Of a stretch of DNA of 37,999 bases, positions 1 to 8,600 are shown piece by piece. How positions within the stretch are numbered: position 1 is the first letter of the stretch; every line of letters begins with the position of its first letter. Source of the DNA: Micromonospora sp. MP36 (GTDB taxonomy: Bacteria; Actinomycetota; Actinomycetes; Mycobacteriales; Micromonosporaceae); contig NZ_VSFA01000069.1 in assembly GCF_008119785.1 (NCBI RefSeq), positions 1 to 37,999 on the forward strand, read 5' to 3'. Under the pieces are notes generated by a model that saw only the letters and a program-made list of their open reading frames with translations, was not told the origin of the DNA and did not search any database. A program made the position numbers and the translations under genes.

Positions 1-263
1 TGAGGCTGCCCCGCGCAGCCCACCGACACCAGGGCGTGAACACGACCAGCACACCCACCACCGGCCACCAGCCACGCGGAGCCGCACTGGGCGCAGGATT
101 CCACTTCCACGCCCACGCGACCCCACCACGGTGGGAAACGATCCCGGAAACCCAATCCGACTCAGGATCGCTAAGCTGATCAGGGACGCTTACCCATGGA
201 TGTGCTCCTGTGGTTGCGGAGGCCACGGCCGCTCGTGCCGAGCCGATGGAACAGAGTGCGTGA

Positions 264-494
264 CTGGTCGGGCTTGCGGCCGCGTTTGCCGACGTGCCCA
301 CGGGGATTGCTCAGGCCGGTGGCGGCTGCGCCCGCGTCGACGACTTGCAAGGCCAACTCCTGGACCAGCCCATCCCGGGACTGGACGGCTGGCCGGACCA
401 GCGCGAGGACGAGTCCCGTCGCGACCGGGACAGGCCCGGCACGCCGGTCACGGCTTCGGCGAAGCCGCGCGGGCAGCGTCGAAGCGGGCGGTGA
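264..494 (+). pseudogene. possible gene remnant, unknown
   Basis: After a stop at 261-263 this frame stays open to 494 and has strongly G/C-biased third codon positions over about 264-450, as real genes do here. The predicted peptide is rich in Asp/Arg at its end (motif REDESRRDRDRP). I do not recognise a family. It has no convincing start and runs into the 3' end of the superoxide dismutase gene on the other strand, so it is at best the tail of a decayed or displaced gene. The preceding 1-263 shows no gene I can support. A Cys-rich stretch is encoded in another frame at about 200-310 but has no recognisable domain. Confidence 0.2.
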
Positions 495-1062
495 CGTCGG
501 CCCAGTTCACCAGGTCCCACAGCCGGTCCACGTAGTCCGGACGCACGTTGCGGTACTGCAGGTAGTAGGCGTGCTCCCAGGCGTCGAAGACCAGCAACGG
601 GGTGCTGCCGTGCCCGACGTTGCCGTGGTGGTCATACACCTGCTGCACGATCAGCCGCCGGCCGAGCGGCTCCCAGGCCAGCACACCCCAGCCGGAGCCC
701 TGCACGCCCTTCGTCGCCGCGGACAGCTGTCCGGCGAAGCCGTCGAACGAGCCGAAGTGCTCGTCGATCGCGGCGGCCAGCTCCCCGTCCGGGCGGTCAC
801 CACCTTCTGGGGACAGGTTGTTCCAGAAGATCGAGTGCAGCACGTGCCCGGACAGGTGGAACGCGAGGGTCTTCTCCAACCCGACCAGTGCCGCGAAGTC
901 ACCCTTGTCCCGCGCCTCGGCCAACTGGTCCAGGGTGTCGTTGCTGCCCTTCACGTACGCCGCGTGGTGCTTGCTGTGGTGCAGTTCCAGGATCTCGCCG
1001 GACATCGCCGGCTCCAGCGCACCGTAGTCGTACGGCATGTCGGGCAGCGTGTAGACGCCCAC
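448..1062 (-). CDS. sod: superoxide dismutase (Fe/Mn family)
   Basis: Cytoplasmic Fe/Mn superoxide dismutase of 204 residues, normal family length, converting superoxide to oxygen and hydrogen peroxide. The N-terminal helical hairpin carries the HHSKHH segment and the SGHVLHSIFW motif, which supply two metal-binding histidines. The C-terminal domain carries VQGSGWGVLAW and the signature DAWEHAYYLQY, with the Asp and His ligands. The metal cannot be decided from sequence. The GTG start at 1062 is chosen because AGGAAGGAG lies about 9 bases upstream; a later ATG (codon 9) is possible. A Nur-box-like palindrome covers the promoter, matching the nickel-repressed iron enzyme SodF of Streptomyces, so I favour Fe. 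Monocistronic, and divergent from nrdAB. Confidence 0.96.
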   Translation of the reverse strand: MGVYTLPDMPYDYGALEPAMSGEILELHHSKHHAAYVKGSNDTLDQLAEARDKGDFAALVGLEKTLAFHLSGHVLHSIFWNNLSPEGGDRPDGELAAAIDEHFGSFDGFAGQLSAATKGVQGSGWGVLAWEPLGRRLIVQQVYDHHGNVGHGSTPLLVFDAWEHAYYLQYRNVRPDYVDRLWDLVNWADVTARFDAARAASPKP

Positions 1063-1158
1063 CGGCCGGGCTCCTTCCTCATTGGCGACAGCGCAGCGGG
1101 CAGGTGTCCCGGCGAGGTGCGGATCATCGCGAGCCGGGACGCCCGCCCACTGCTGCCA

Positions 1159-1186
1159 GCATTACGTAGTTGCCAAGCTTTGGCAA
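1159..1186 (-). promoter_or_regulatory. sod promoter with Nur-box-like operator
   Basis: On the minus strand, TTGCCA (1181-1186) and TAATGC (1159-1164) are separated by 16 bases and serve as candidate -35 and -10. Across the -35 lies a perfect palindrome, TTGCCAAGCTTTGGCAA (1170-1186). It matches the Streptomyces Nur box TTGCAA-N5-TTGCAA at five of six bases in each half, with the right 17-bp length. Nur is the nickel-responsive Fur-family repressor of the Fe-SOD gene sodF, so the match to the downstream gene is meaningful. Binding is inferred. Confidence 0.6.
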
Positions 1187-1327
1187 TAAGCGTCCGATCA
1201 TCGGCGCGTCCGGGCACCCTCGCCAGCCGCTTCTCCGTCATGGGCAGCAGCAACCGCTCCGGCCCCGGCCACGCACCGCCGTCCCGCTGCGAACAACGCA
1301 CAGCTGTGAGACGGATCTGACACGCCG

Positions 1328-1375
1328 ACGCGACATCTGGTGTTGCTCAACCAAGCATGCGGCCATATATGGTGT
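1328..1375 (+). promoter_or_regulatory. nrdAB promoter with two NrdR-like boxes
   Basis: A -35-like TTGCTC (1343-1348) and a -10-like TATATG (1366-1371) are 17 bases apart, placing the start of transcription near 1378, just before the riboswitch. Two 16-base sites, 1328-1343 and 1360-1375, match the NrdR consensus ACACWATATMTAGTGT at about 12 and 11 positions. They share the half ATMTGGTGT and lie exactly 32 bp apart, the three-turn spacing typical of paired NrdR boxes. They cover the -35 and -10, so NrdR binding should repress. Confidence 0.65.
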
Positions 1376-1387
1376 CTGACGCAGCTG

Positions 1388-1571
1388 GTTCGGCCGTCCT
1401 CAGCGGGGGCGGTCGAGGCAAGAGGGAACCCGGTGGGAATCCGGGACTGCCCCGCAGCGGTGAGTGGGAACGACCGCCGTCATCAGCACTGGGCCATTCG
1501 TGGCCTGGGAAGCGACGGCCAGTAGGAGACCGGTTTCGTCCGGTCGTGCCCGCGAGTCCGAAGACCTGCCA
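1388..1571 (+). promoter_or_regulatory. cobalamin (adenosylcobalamin) riboswitch
   Basis: The leader carries the conserved core of the cobalamin riboswitch in order: AAGAGGGAA at 1420-1428, GGTGGGAATCCGGGACTGCC at 1432-1451, CCGCAGCGGTGAG just after it, GCACTGGGCC around 1486, and a B12-box-like end AGTCCGAAGACCTGCC (1555-1570). It lies between the promoter and nrdA. Streptomyces nrdABS, a class Ia reductase operon, is known to be switched off by B12 through such an element when the B12-dependent class II enzyme can act. The same logic is inferred here. Boundaries are approximate. Confidence 0.93.
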
Positions 1572-1574
1572 GCG

Positions 1575-1603
1575 CGTCACACGCCCCGACCCGGCGTGTG
1601 ACG
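1575..1603 (+). terminator. hairpin after riboswitch (expression platform)
   Basis: A perfect 11-bp stem (CGTCACACGCC with GGCGTGTGACG) and a 7-base loop start four bases after the B12 box. There is no U-tract, which is common for actinobacterial terminators. It probably forms when B12 is bound and stops transcription before nrdA, which begins 121 bases later. Confidence 0.7.
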
Positions 1604-1724
1604 GTCCGAGGCCGCGCGGGACGGCCGACGCCCACGGGACACCGCCATGCCGGCGCGTGTCCGTCGGTGTCTGCACCCCCGCGCGCCGAGGCCCATCCGG
1701 TCTCGAGCTCGCGAGGAGTGAGTA

Positions 1725-4124
1725 GTGACAGTCACCGACGTCCACCCCGTCGTCGATGGAACGCCCGGGGATGCGGCTCTACGCGGGCAGCGGCGCCTGC
1801 AGATGCACGTCCGCAAGCGCAACGGCGACCTCGAACCGGTCGACGTCAACCGGATCGTCCGGGCGGTCGAGCGGTGGACCGCGGATCTCACCGACGTCGA
1901 CCCGCTGCGGGTGGCGACCCGCACCATCAGCGGGCTGTACGACGGGGCGAGCACCGACGAGTTGGATCGGCTGTCGATCCAGACCGCGGCCGAGCTGATC
2001 GGCGAGGAACCGCAGTACTCGCGGCTCGCCGCCCGCCTGCTCGCCGGCTACGTCGACAAGGAGGTACGCGGCCAAGGCATCACCTCGTTCAGCCAGGCGA
2101 TCCGCCACGGCCACGCCGAAGGGCTGATCGGCGACGACAGCGCTGCGTTCGTGGCCGCCCACGCCCGCATCCTCGACGAGGCGGTCGACCTGTCCGGTGA
2201 CCTGCGGTTCGAGTATTTCGGGCTGCGCACCGTCTACGACCGGTACCTGCTGCGGCACCCGACCAGCCGGCTGGTGCTGGAAACGCCGCAGTACTGGCTG
2301 CTGCGGGTGGCGTGCGGGCTGTCGCACACGCCGGCCGAGGCGATCGACTTCTACCGGCTGATGTCGAGTCTGGCGTACCTGCCGAGTTCGCCGACTCTGT
2401 TCAATTCCGGCACCCGGCACACCCAGATGTCGTCCTGCTACCTGGTGGACTCGCCCCGCGACGAGTTGGACTCCATCTACCAGCGGTACGCGCAGGTGGC
2501 CAACCTGTCCAAGTTCGCCGGCGGCATCGGCATCGCGTTCTCCCGGGTCCGCTCCCGCGGGGCGCTGATTCGCGGCACGAACGGGCGGTCCAACGGCATC
2601 GTGCCGTGGCTGCGGACACTGGACGCCAGCGTTGCTGCGGTGAACCAGGGCGGCCGGCGCAAGGGCGCCGCCTGCGTCTATCTGGAGCCGTGGCACCCGG
2701 ACATCGAGGAGTTTCTGCAGCTGCGGGACAACACCGGCGAGGACGCCCGGCGTACGCACAACCTGAACCTGGCGAACTGGATTCCGGACGAGTTCATGCG
2801 CCGGGTGGAGGCCGACGGGATGTGGTCGCTGTTCGACCCGGACGAGGTGCCGGAGTTGCCCGACCTGTGGGGTGGGGAGTTCGACGCCGCGTACCGGGCG
2901 GCGGAGGCGCAGGGCCGCTGGGTACGGCAGGTACCGGCCCGGGAACTGTACGGGCGGATGATGCGCACCCTCGCGCAGACCGGCAACGGGTGGATGACGT
3001 TCAAGGACGCCGCCAACCGGCTCTGCAACCAGACCGCGGAGCCCGGCAACGTGGTGCACCTGTCGAACCTGTGCACCGAGATCATCGAGGTCTCCAGCGA
3101 CGCCGAGACCGCGGTGTGCAACCTGGGCTCGGTGAACCTGGCCGCCCACCTGGCCGGGGACGACCTGGACTGGGAGCGGCTGCGGCACACCGTCCGCACC
3201 GCGGTCATCTTCCTCGACCGGGTGATCGACATCAACTACTACCCGACCCCGCAGGCGGCGGCGAGCAATCCCCGCTGGCGGCCAGTCGGCCTCGGCATGA
3301 TGGGCCTACAGGACGTGTTCTTCGCGCTGCGGCTGCCGTTCGACTCCCCCGCCGCGCGGGAGCTGTCCACCCGGATCAGCGAAGAGCTCTACCTGACCGC
3401 CCTCGAAACCTCCGCCGACCTCGCCGAACGGCACGGCCCGCACCCCGCCTTCGCGCAGACCCGGGCGGCGCGTGGGCAGCTGCAACCGGACCTGTGGGGT
3501 GTCACCGGCAGCCAGTCCGCGCGCTGGGACGCGCTGCGGGAGCGGGTGGCCGCGCACGGGCTGCGCAACTCGCTGCTGGTCGCGATCGCCCCGACCGCCA
3601 CCATCGCCTCGATCGCTGGCTGCTACGAGTGCGTCGAGCCGCAGGTGTCCAACCTGTTCAAACGCGAGACCTTGTCCGGGGAGTTCCTCCAGGTCAACAC
3701 CGCCCTGGTTGCCGAGCTCAAGGCTCGCGGGCTGTGGACCGAGCAGATCCGCGCCGAGATCAAACGCGCCGACGGGTCCGTCCAGGAGGTCGCGGAGCTG
3801 CCGGCGGAGGTGCGGGAGCTGTTCCGCACCGCGTGGGAGTTGCCGCAGCGGGCGCTGATCGACCTGGCCGCGGCCCGCGCCCCGTTCATCGACCAGTCCC
3901 AGTCGTTGAACCTGTTCCTGGCCGCGCCGACGATCGGCAAGCTCTCCTCGATGTACCTGTACGCCTGGAAGAGCGGGCTGAAGAGCACCTACTACCTGCG
4001 CTCCCGCCCGGCCACCCGGATCCAGCAAGCCACCGTCTCCAGCGTGATTCCCACCGTGAGCCTCGACGTGGAGGCGCTGGCCTGCTCGCTGGAGAACCCC
4101 GAGGCGTGCGAGGCATGCCAGTGA
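1725..4124 (+). CDS. nrdA: class Ia ribonucleotide reductase, alpha subunit
   Basis: Catalytic subunit (799 residues) that reduces ribonucleoside diphosphates to deoxyribonucleotides together with NrdB. An ATP-cone begins near residue 28 (HVRKRNGDLEPVD), so the enzyme should respond to dATP/ATP. Active-site residues are visible: redox pair C238 (QMSSCYLVDS) and C465 (AVCNLGSVN), the N448-C450-E452 triad (SNLCTEI), the radical-transfer tyrosines Y756-Y757 (STYYLRSRPAT) and the C-terminal reducible pair C795/C798 (ACEAC). GTG start at 1725 with AGGAG six bases upstream. The TGA stop overlaps the nrdB start. Expression is probably controlled by NrdR and by the B12 riboswitch upstream. The match to class Ia rather than class II is supported by the adjacent beta subunit. 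Confidence 0.98.
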   Translation: MTVTDVHPVVDGTPGDAALRGQRRLQMHVRKRNGDLEPVDVNRIVRAVERWTADLTDVDPLRVATRTISGLYDGASTDELDRLSIQTAAELIGEEPQYSRLAARLLAGYVDKEVRGQGITSFSQAIRHGHAEGLIGDDSAAFVAAHARILDEAVDLSGDLRFEYFGLRTVYDRYLLRHPTSRLVLETPQYWLLRVACGLSHTPAEAIDFYRLMSSLAYLPSSPTLFNSGTRHTQMSSCYLVDSPRDELDSIYQRYAQVANLSKFAGGIGIAFSRVRSRGALIRGTNGRSNGIVPWLRTLDASVAAVNQGGRRKGAACVYLEPWHPDIEEFLQLRDNTGEDARRTHNLNLANWIPDEFMRRVEADGMWSLFDPDEVPELPDLWGGEFDAAYRAAEAQGRWVRQVPARELYGRMMRTLAQTGNGWMTFKDAANRLCNQTAEPGNVVHLSNLCTEIIEVSSDAETAVCNLGSVNLAAHLAGDDLDWERLRHTVRTAVIFLDRVIDINYYPTPQAAASNPRWRPVGLGMMGLQDVFFALRLPFDSPAARELSTRISEELYLTALETSADLAERHGPHPAFAQTRAARGQLQPDLWGVTGSQSARWDALRERVAAHGLRNSLLVAIAPTATIASIAGCYECVEPQVSNLFKRETLSGEFLQVNTALVAELKARGLWTEQIRAEIKRADGSVQEVAELPAEVRELFRTAWELPQRALIDLAAARAPFIDQSQSLNLFLAAPTIGKLSSMYLYAWKSGLKSTYYLRSRPATRIQQATVSSVIPTVSLDVEALACSLENPEACEACQ

Positions 4125-5155
4125 CCACCCCGGCCCACACCACCACGGAGACCGCACCCATGCTGCTCGACCCCGGGATGGACCTCACCCTCCGCCCGAT
4201 GCGCTACCCGCACTTCTTCGACCGCTTCCGCGACGCCATCCGCAACACCTGGACCGTCGAGGAGGTCGACCTGCACGCCGACCTGACCGACCTCGACCGG
4301 CTCTCCCCCGCCGAGCGCCACCTGGTCAGCCGGCTCGTCGCGTTCTTCGCCACCGGCGACACCATCGTCGCCAACAACCTCGTGCTGAACCTCTACCAGC
4401 ACGTCAACAGCCCCGAAGGCCGCCTCTACCTGTCCCGCCAACTGTTCGAAGAGGCGGTGCACGTCCAGTTCTACCTCAACCTCCTCGACACCTACGTACC
4501 CGACGAGACCGAACGCGGCGCAGCGTTCGCCGCCATCGAGAACATCCCGTCGATCCGCCGCAAGGCCGAATTCTGTTTCCGGTGGATCGACTCCCTGCAC
4601 GACCTGCGCGAGCTGCGCACCCGGGAAGATCGACGGGCGTTCCTGCTCAACCTGATCTGCTTCGCCGCCTGCATCGAGGGCCTGTTCTTCTACGGCGCGT
4701 TCGCCTACGTCTACTTCCTGCGCTCCCGCGGCCTGCTGCACGGCCTCGCCTCCGGCACCAACTGGGTGTTCCGCGATGAGTCCATGCACATGGCGTTCGC
4801 CTTCGACGTCGTCGACACCGTACGCCGGGAGGAGCCGGACCTGTTCGACGACGACCTCGCCGACCAGGTCCGGCAGATGCTCACCGAGGCCGTCGACTGC
4901 GAGGCACAGTTCGCCGAGGACCTCCTCGGCCAAGGAGTACCCGGACTGACGCTGGCCGACATGCGCCAGTACCTCCAGCACGTCGCCGACCGTCGGCTCA
5001 CCCAACTCGGCATCCCACCGGTGTACGGATCGAGCAACCCGTTCGCCTTCATGGAGCTGCAGGACGTGCAGGAGCTGTCCAACTTCTTCGAACGCCGGGT
5101 GTCGGCGTATCAGGTCGGAGTGAGCGGGGCGGTCACCTTCGACGACGACTTCTGA
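4121..5155 (+). CDS. nrdB: class Ia ribonucleotide reductase, beta subunit
   Basis: Radical-generating subunit of 344 residues, usual length. Di-iron ligands are visible in EEAVHVQFY (Glu, His, and the radical Tyr four residues after the His), IEGLFFYGAF and RDESMHMAF (ExxH). The tyrosine is kept, so this is a Tyr-radical type. The C-terminal tail contains the acidic end FDDDF, which docks into NrdA. I chose GTG at 4121, overlapping the nrdA stop by four bases (GTGA), because GCGAGG sits about seven bases before it. An in-frame ATG at 4115 has no proper ribosome site. The overlap implies translational coupling and matched subunit amounts. No nrdS-like third gene follows, unlike the Streptomyces nrdABS operon. 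Confidence 0.97.
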   Translation: MTTPAHTTTETAPMLLDPGMDLTLRPMRYPHFFDRFRDAIRNTWTVEEVDLHADLTDLDRLSPAERHLVSRLVAFFATGDTIVANNLVLNLYQHVNSPEGRLYLSRQLFEEAVHVQFYLNLLDTYVPDETERGAAFAAIENIPSIRRKAEFCFRWIDSLHDLRELRTREDRRAFLLNLICFAACIEGLFFYGAFAYVYFLRSRGLLHGLASGTNWVFRDESMHMAFAFDVVDTVRREEPDLFDDDLADQVRQMLTEAVDCEAQFAEDLLGQGVPGLTLADMRQYLQHVADRRLTQLGIPPVYGSSNPFAFMELQDVQELSNFFERRVSAYQVGVSGAVTFDDDF

Positions 5156-5165
5156 GGCACCGTCC

Positions 5166-5191
5166 CCGGGGCGGCGGCACAGCCGCCCCGG
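5166..5191 (+). terminator. nrdAB terminator hairpin
   Basis: Ten-base stem CCGGGGCGGC / GCCGCCCCGG with a six-base loop, starting 10 bases after the nrdB stop. No U-tract. Confidence 0.65.
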
Positions 5192-5201
5192 TGGCGCCCA
5201 C

Positions 5202-5346
5202 CCGCCCCTGCACCCTGTCGTCGCGGCCCGACACTCCGACGGGCCCGCCGTCACCGCCGCCAGCGACGAGACCGCCTTCCTGCGTGCGGTGCGGGTCGGC
5301 GACGTCGTCCACGTCGACGCCCGCATCACCTGGACCGCAAGGGGGC
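5202..5346 (+). pseudogene. acyl-CoA thioesterase (hotdog) fragment
   Basis: One frame encodes about 48 residues resembling the centre of acyl-CoA hydrolases of the YciA/hotdog type: VVAARHSDGPAVTAASDET followed by FLRAVRVGDVVHVDARITWT. There is no start codon, no N-terminal strand-helix core, and the similarity stops at about 5346, where a complete gene would continue with the T/SMEV segment. It is a decayed remnant. From 5347 to 5570 I see no intact gene; the minus strand has a short hydrophobic stretch near 5380-5440 that might be another remnant. Confidence 0.5.
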
Positions 5347-5570
5347 GCGGCGCCGGTAGGGCCAGGACGCGGTCGACGAGCATGAAGGCGAGCAGGCCGA
5401 GCCCGAGCGGGCAGGAAGACCCCGAAGGCGACCCGTAACCACGGCAATCGCCGCCAACCCAGGCCCCACGACACGCCGGGTGGTGACCGCGAGAGGACAG
5501 CGCCGCCGCAGTCGGGCCGATGGCTACCTCGGTTCTGCGCCGGGCGAACTAGGAGGGAACGTTCGCCGCG

Positions 5571-5615
5571 AAGTGTCAGAGGAGCCTCGGCTGGGCCGAG
5601 GCTCCTCTGACACTT
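5571..5615 (-). terminator. perfect 21-bp stem-loop terminator
   Basis: Arms 5571-5591 and 5595-5615 are perfect inverted repeats of 21 bases around a 3-base loop. It lies 14 bases after the stop of the minus-strand propeller gene, so it probably terminates that gene. Being symmetrical, it could also stop transcripts coming from nrdAB. Confidence 0.85.
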
Positions 5616-5629
5616 CTATCGACAGCGTT

Positions 5630-8600
5630 TCAGGCCGCGCAGGTGATCGGCGGGAGACCCTTCGACTGGAGTACCTGGTTGAAGGCGGGCACGTCGGCCG
5701 CAACGATCTCGTCGAGCCGGTCGAGTTGCTTCTGAAGTTGGCCGGACAGCTCCGCCAGGACCTCGTAGCTCTGATCCGTCGGCGGGCTCTGCGTGCTCTC
5801 GATGACGCCACGCAACGCCGCGAGCTTGTTGTTCAGCTTGATCGGGAAGTTGAGCGGGTCCTGTCCGCTGCGCAGGCGGGTCTGGTACAGCTCGTTCTCC
5901 CCAACAACCAGGCCGTCCTGGGGCCGGCGCCCCGGCGCCGTGACGGCGGCGTCGCCCCCCCCCCCGATCCCGTCGGCGATCTGCCCGGAACAGTCGCGAA
6001 TCGCGATGACGCCGCTGTTGGCGTCGCTGGTGCGATCGACGGACTCCTTCGCCAGGTTGAACTGTGCGACCAGATCGGCGTCGCTGACCCCGGTCAGCCG
6101 CGAGTCCCGCAGGATCTCGAAGCTTTGGTCCAGAGACTGCCCGTTCACGGTGAGCCGGACACCGTGCGTGCCGACGGGCGCGAGCGCCCCGGTCGAGTTC
6201 GCCGACCAGTAGATGAGACCGGGGAAGCTCGTAGAACCCGGGTACCGCAGGTTCCAGTTCTGGGTCCGGGTGCCCGCGGTGGTCGGGAGGTTGACGGTCT
6301 GGATCACCTTCCCCTGCGCGTCGAGGAACGACATCGTGGCCGATTCGACCGGTTGTTTGATCGTGTAGCTGACCGTGGCGTTGCTGCTCACCCCGCGGAC
6401 CGGGTTGTTCGGGTCCTTGAGGATCGCCAGGTCGTTCTCCCGGTCCGGTGCGGTGTTCGTCGGCGGGATCACGGCGGGTGGCGGGCTCACTGATGGCAGC
6501 GGCGTCACCGCAGGCACCGTCTGCTCGAAGTCGGCGATGTCGCCCGGCGTCGTCTTCGGCGTCAGCCGACGCAGCAGCGTGGCGCCGTCGTCGAGCACCC
6601 AGAAGCTGCGGCCGTGGGTGGCGATTACCAGGTCGCCGTCCTTCACCGTGAGGTCGGACACCGGGACATCCGGCAGGTTGAGCGACAAGGGCTGCCAGTT
6701 GTCCCCGTCGTTGAACGACACGTACACGCCGTGCTCGGCCGCGGCGTACAGCAGCCCCTTGCGCTCGGGGTCCTCCCGTACCGCGTAGATCCAGTCGTCG
6801 TCGGCGATGCCGTTCGTGATCTTCTCCCAGGAGGCTCCAAAGGAATGCGTGCGGTAGATGTACGGCCGGAAGTCGTCCAGCCGGTACCGGTGGGCGGACA
6901 CGTACGCTGTGTCGGTGTTGTGGTGCCCGGCGTCGATCATGCTGACGGTGCTGTATTTCTTCAGTCCTGGTGGCGTGACCTTGCGCCACGCCTCCGGCCG
7001 CGGCTTGGGCGCACCGCCCTGCCGGGTGACGTGCACCAGGCCGTCGTCGGAGCCGGCCCAGATGACGTTGGGGTCACGCGTGGACGGCGCGATCGAGAAG
7101 ACCGTCGCGTAGTACTCGACGCTGGTCTGGTCCTTGGTGATCGGGCCGCCGGAATCGCCGAGGGTCTCCGGGTCGGCGTAGGTGAGGTCCGGGCTGATCC
7201 GCTGCCAGTTCTGCCCGCCATTGGTGCTTTTGTAGACGTACTGGGAACCCACGAACACCGCGTTCGGCTCCGCCGGGTTGGTCATGATCGGGTACGTCCA
7301 CTGGAACCGCTCCTTGATGTCCTTGGCCGGAGAGCCCATGGGGTTGTCCGGCCAGACGTCGATGCGGCGCGAGCCGATCCCGCTGAGGCCGCTGCGGTCG
7401 AGTCGAGTGAGGTTGCCGCCGTAGTTGCCGGCGTAGAAGACATTGGAGTCCCGGGGATCCACGGCAACGTAGCTGCTCTCGCCGCCACCCACCGTGAAGG
7501 CGTCGGTGCCTCCGGTGCTGGACACGCAAACGGTCGACCGGTCCTGCTGGGCGCCGCACACCAGGTAAGGATCGTTGTTCGTCGTGGTGACGTGATACAT
7601 CTGGGCCGTCTGGTAGTCCTGATCGGTCCAGTTGGCTCCGCCGTTGGTGGAGACGTTCGCGCCGCCGTCGTTGGCCTCGATCATCCTGCGGTTGTTGCTC
7701 GGGTCGATCCACAGGTCGTGGTTGTCGCCGTGCGGCGTGGAGATCGTCTGCCAGGTGCGGCCCGCGTCGTCGGAGCGGTAGAAGGAGGTGTTGAGGGCGT
7801 AGACCCGGTCACGGTTCACCGGGTCGGCGTAGATGCGGTTGTAGTAGAACGCCCGCTGGCGTCGGTTCGCGTTGTCATCGACCAGTTGCCAGGTGGCACC
7901 AGCGTCGTCGGACCGGAACACCCCGCCGTCGGCCGCCTCGATGACGGCGTAGACCCGGTTGGAGTCGGCACCGGAGACACTCACGCCGATCTTGCCCAGC
8001 GGACCGTCCGGCAGGCCCGGGTTGCTGGTCAGCTCGGTCCAGGTGCTGCCGCCGTCGGTGGACTTGAACAGGCCACTCGACTCCCCGCCACTGTTGAGCA
8101 GCCACGGCTTGCGGTAGGCGTGCCACAGTGCGGCGTACATCACCTGCGGGTTCGACGGATCGATCGACAGGTCCACCGCCCCGGTGAGGTCGTCGCGGTA
8201 CAGGGTCCGCTGCCAGGTCTTGCCACCATCGGTGGAGCGGAACACGCCGCGCTCGGTGTTGGGGCCGAACGCGTGGCCAAGCGCGGCGACGAACACCCGG
8301 TCACAGTTGGCCGGATCCACCCGGACGCGTCCGATCATGTGGGCGTCGGAGAGTCCCATGTGCTTCCACGTGGCGCCTCCGTCGGTGCTCTTGTAGACGC
8401 CGTCACCAGGCAGGACGTTGCCCCGGAACTCGACCTCGCCCATGCCGATGTAGACGATGTCGGGATTAGTCGGGCAGACCTCGATCGCGCCGACCGAGGA
8501 GGTCGTGATTTGGCCGTCGGTGACCGGGGACCAGTTCGTTCCGCCGTCGGTGGTTTTATACAGGCCGCCGCCCGTGGCGCCGAAGTAGTACTCGTTCGGG

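Noticed and set aside
200..310. Cys-rich peptide (CSCGCGGHGRSC) as a small metal-binding or HNH-type protein
   Set aside because: No convincing start or conserved His/Asn residues, and the codon bias is weak in that frame.
1779..3188. Long open frames on the minus strand opposite nrdA and opposite other genes
   Set aside because: They mirror the codon bias of the real gene on the other strand, and their peptides are low-complexity with no domain.
2312..4120. A frame joined to the start of nrdB that would give a 947-residue protein
   Set aside because: It is the shadow frame of nrdA; the true NrdB begins at 4121 with a ribosome site and known N-terminal length.
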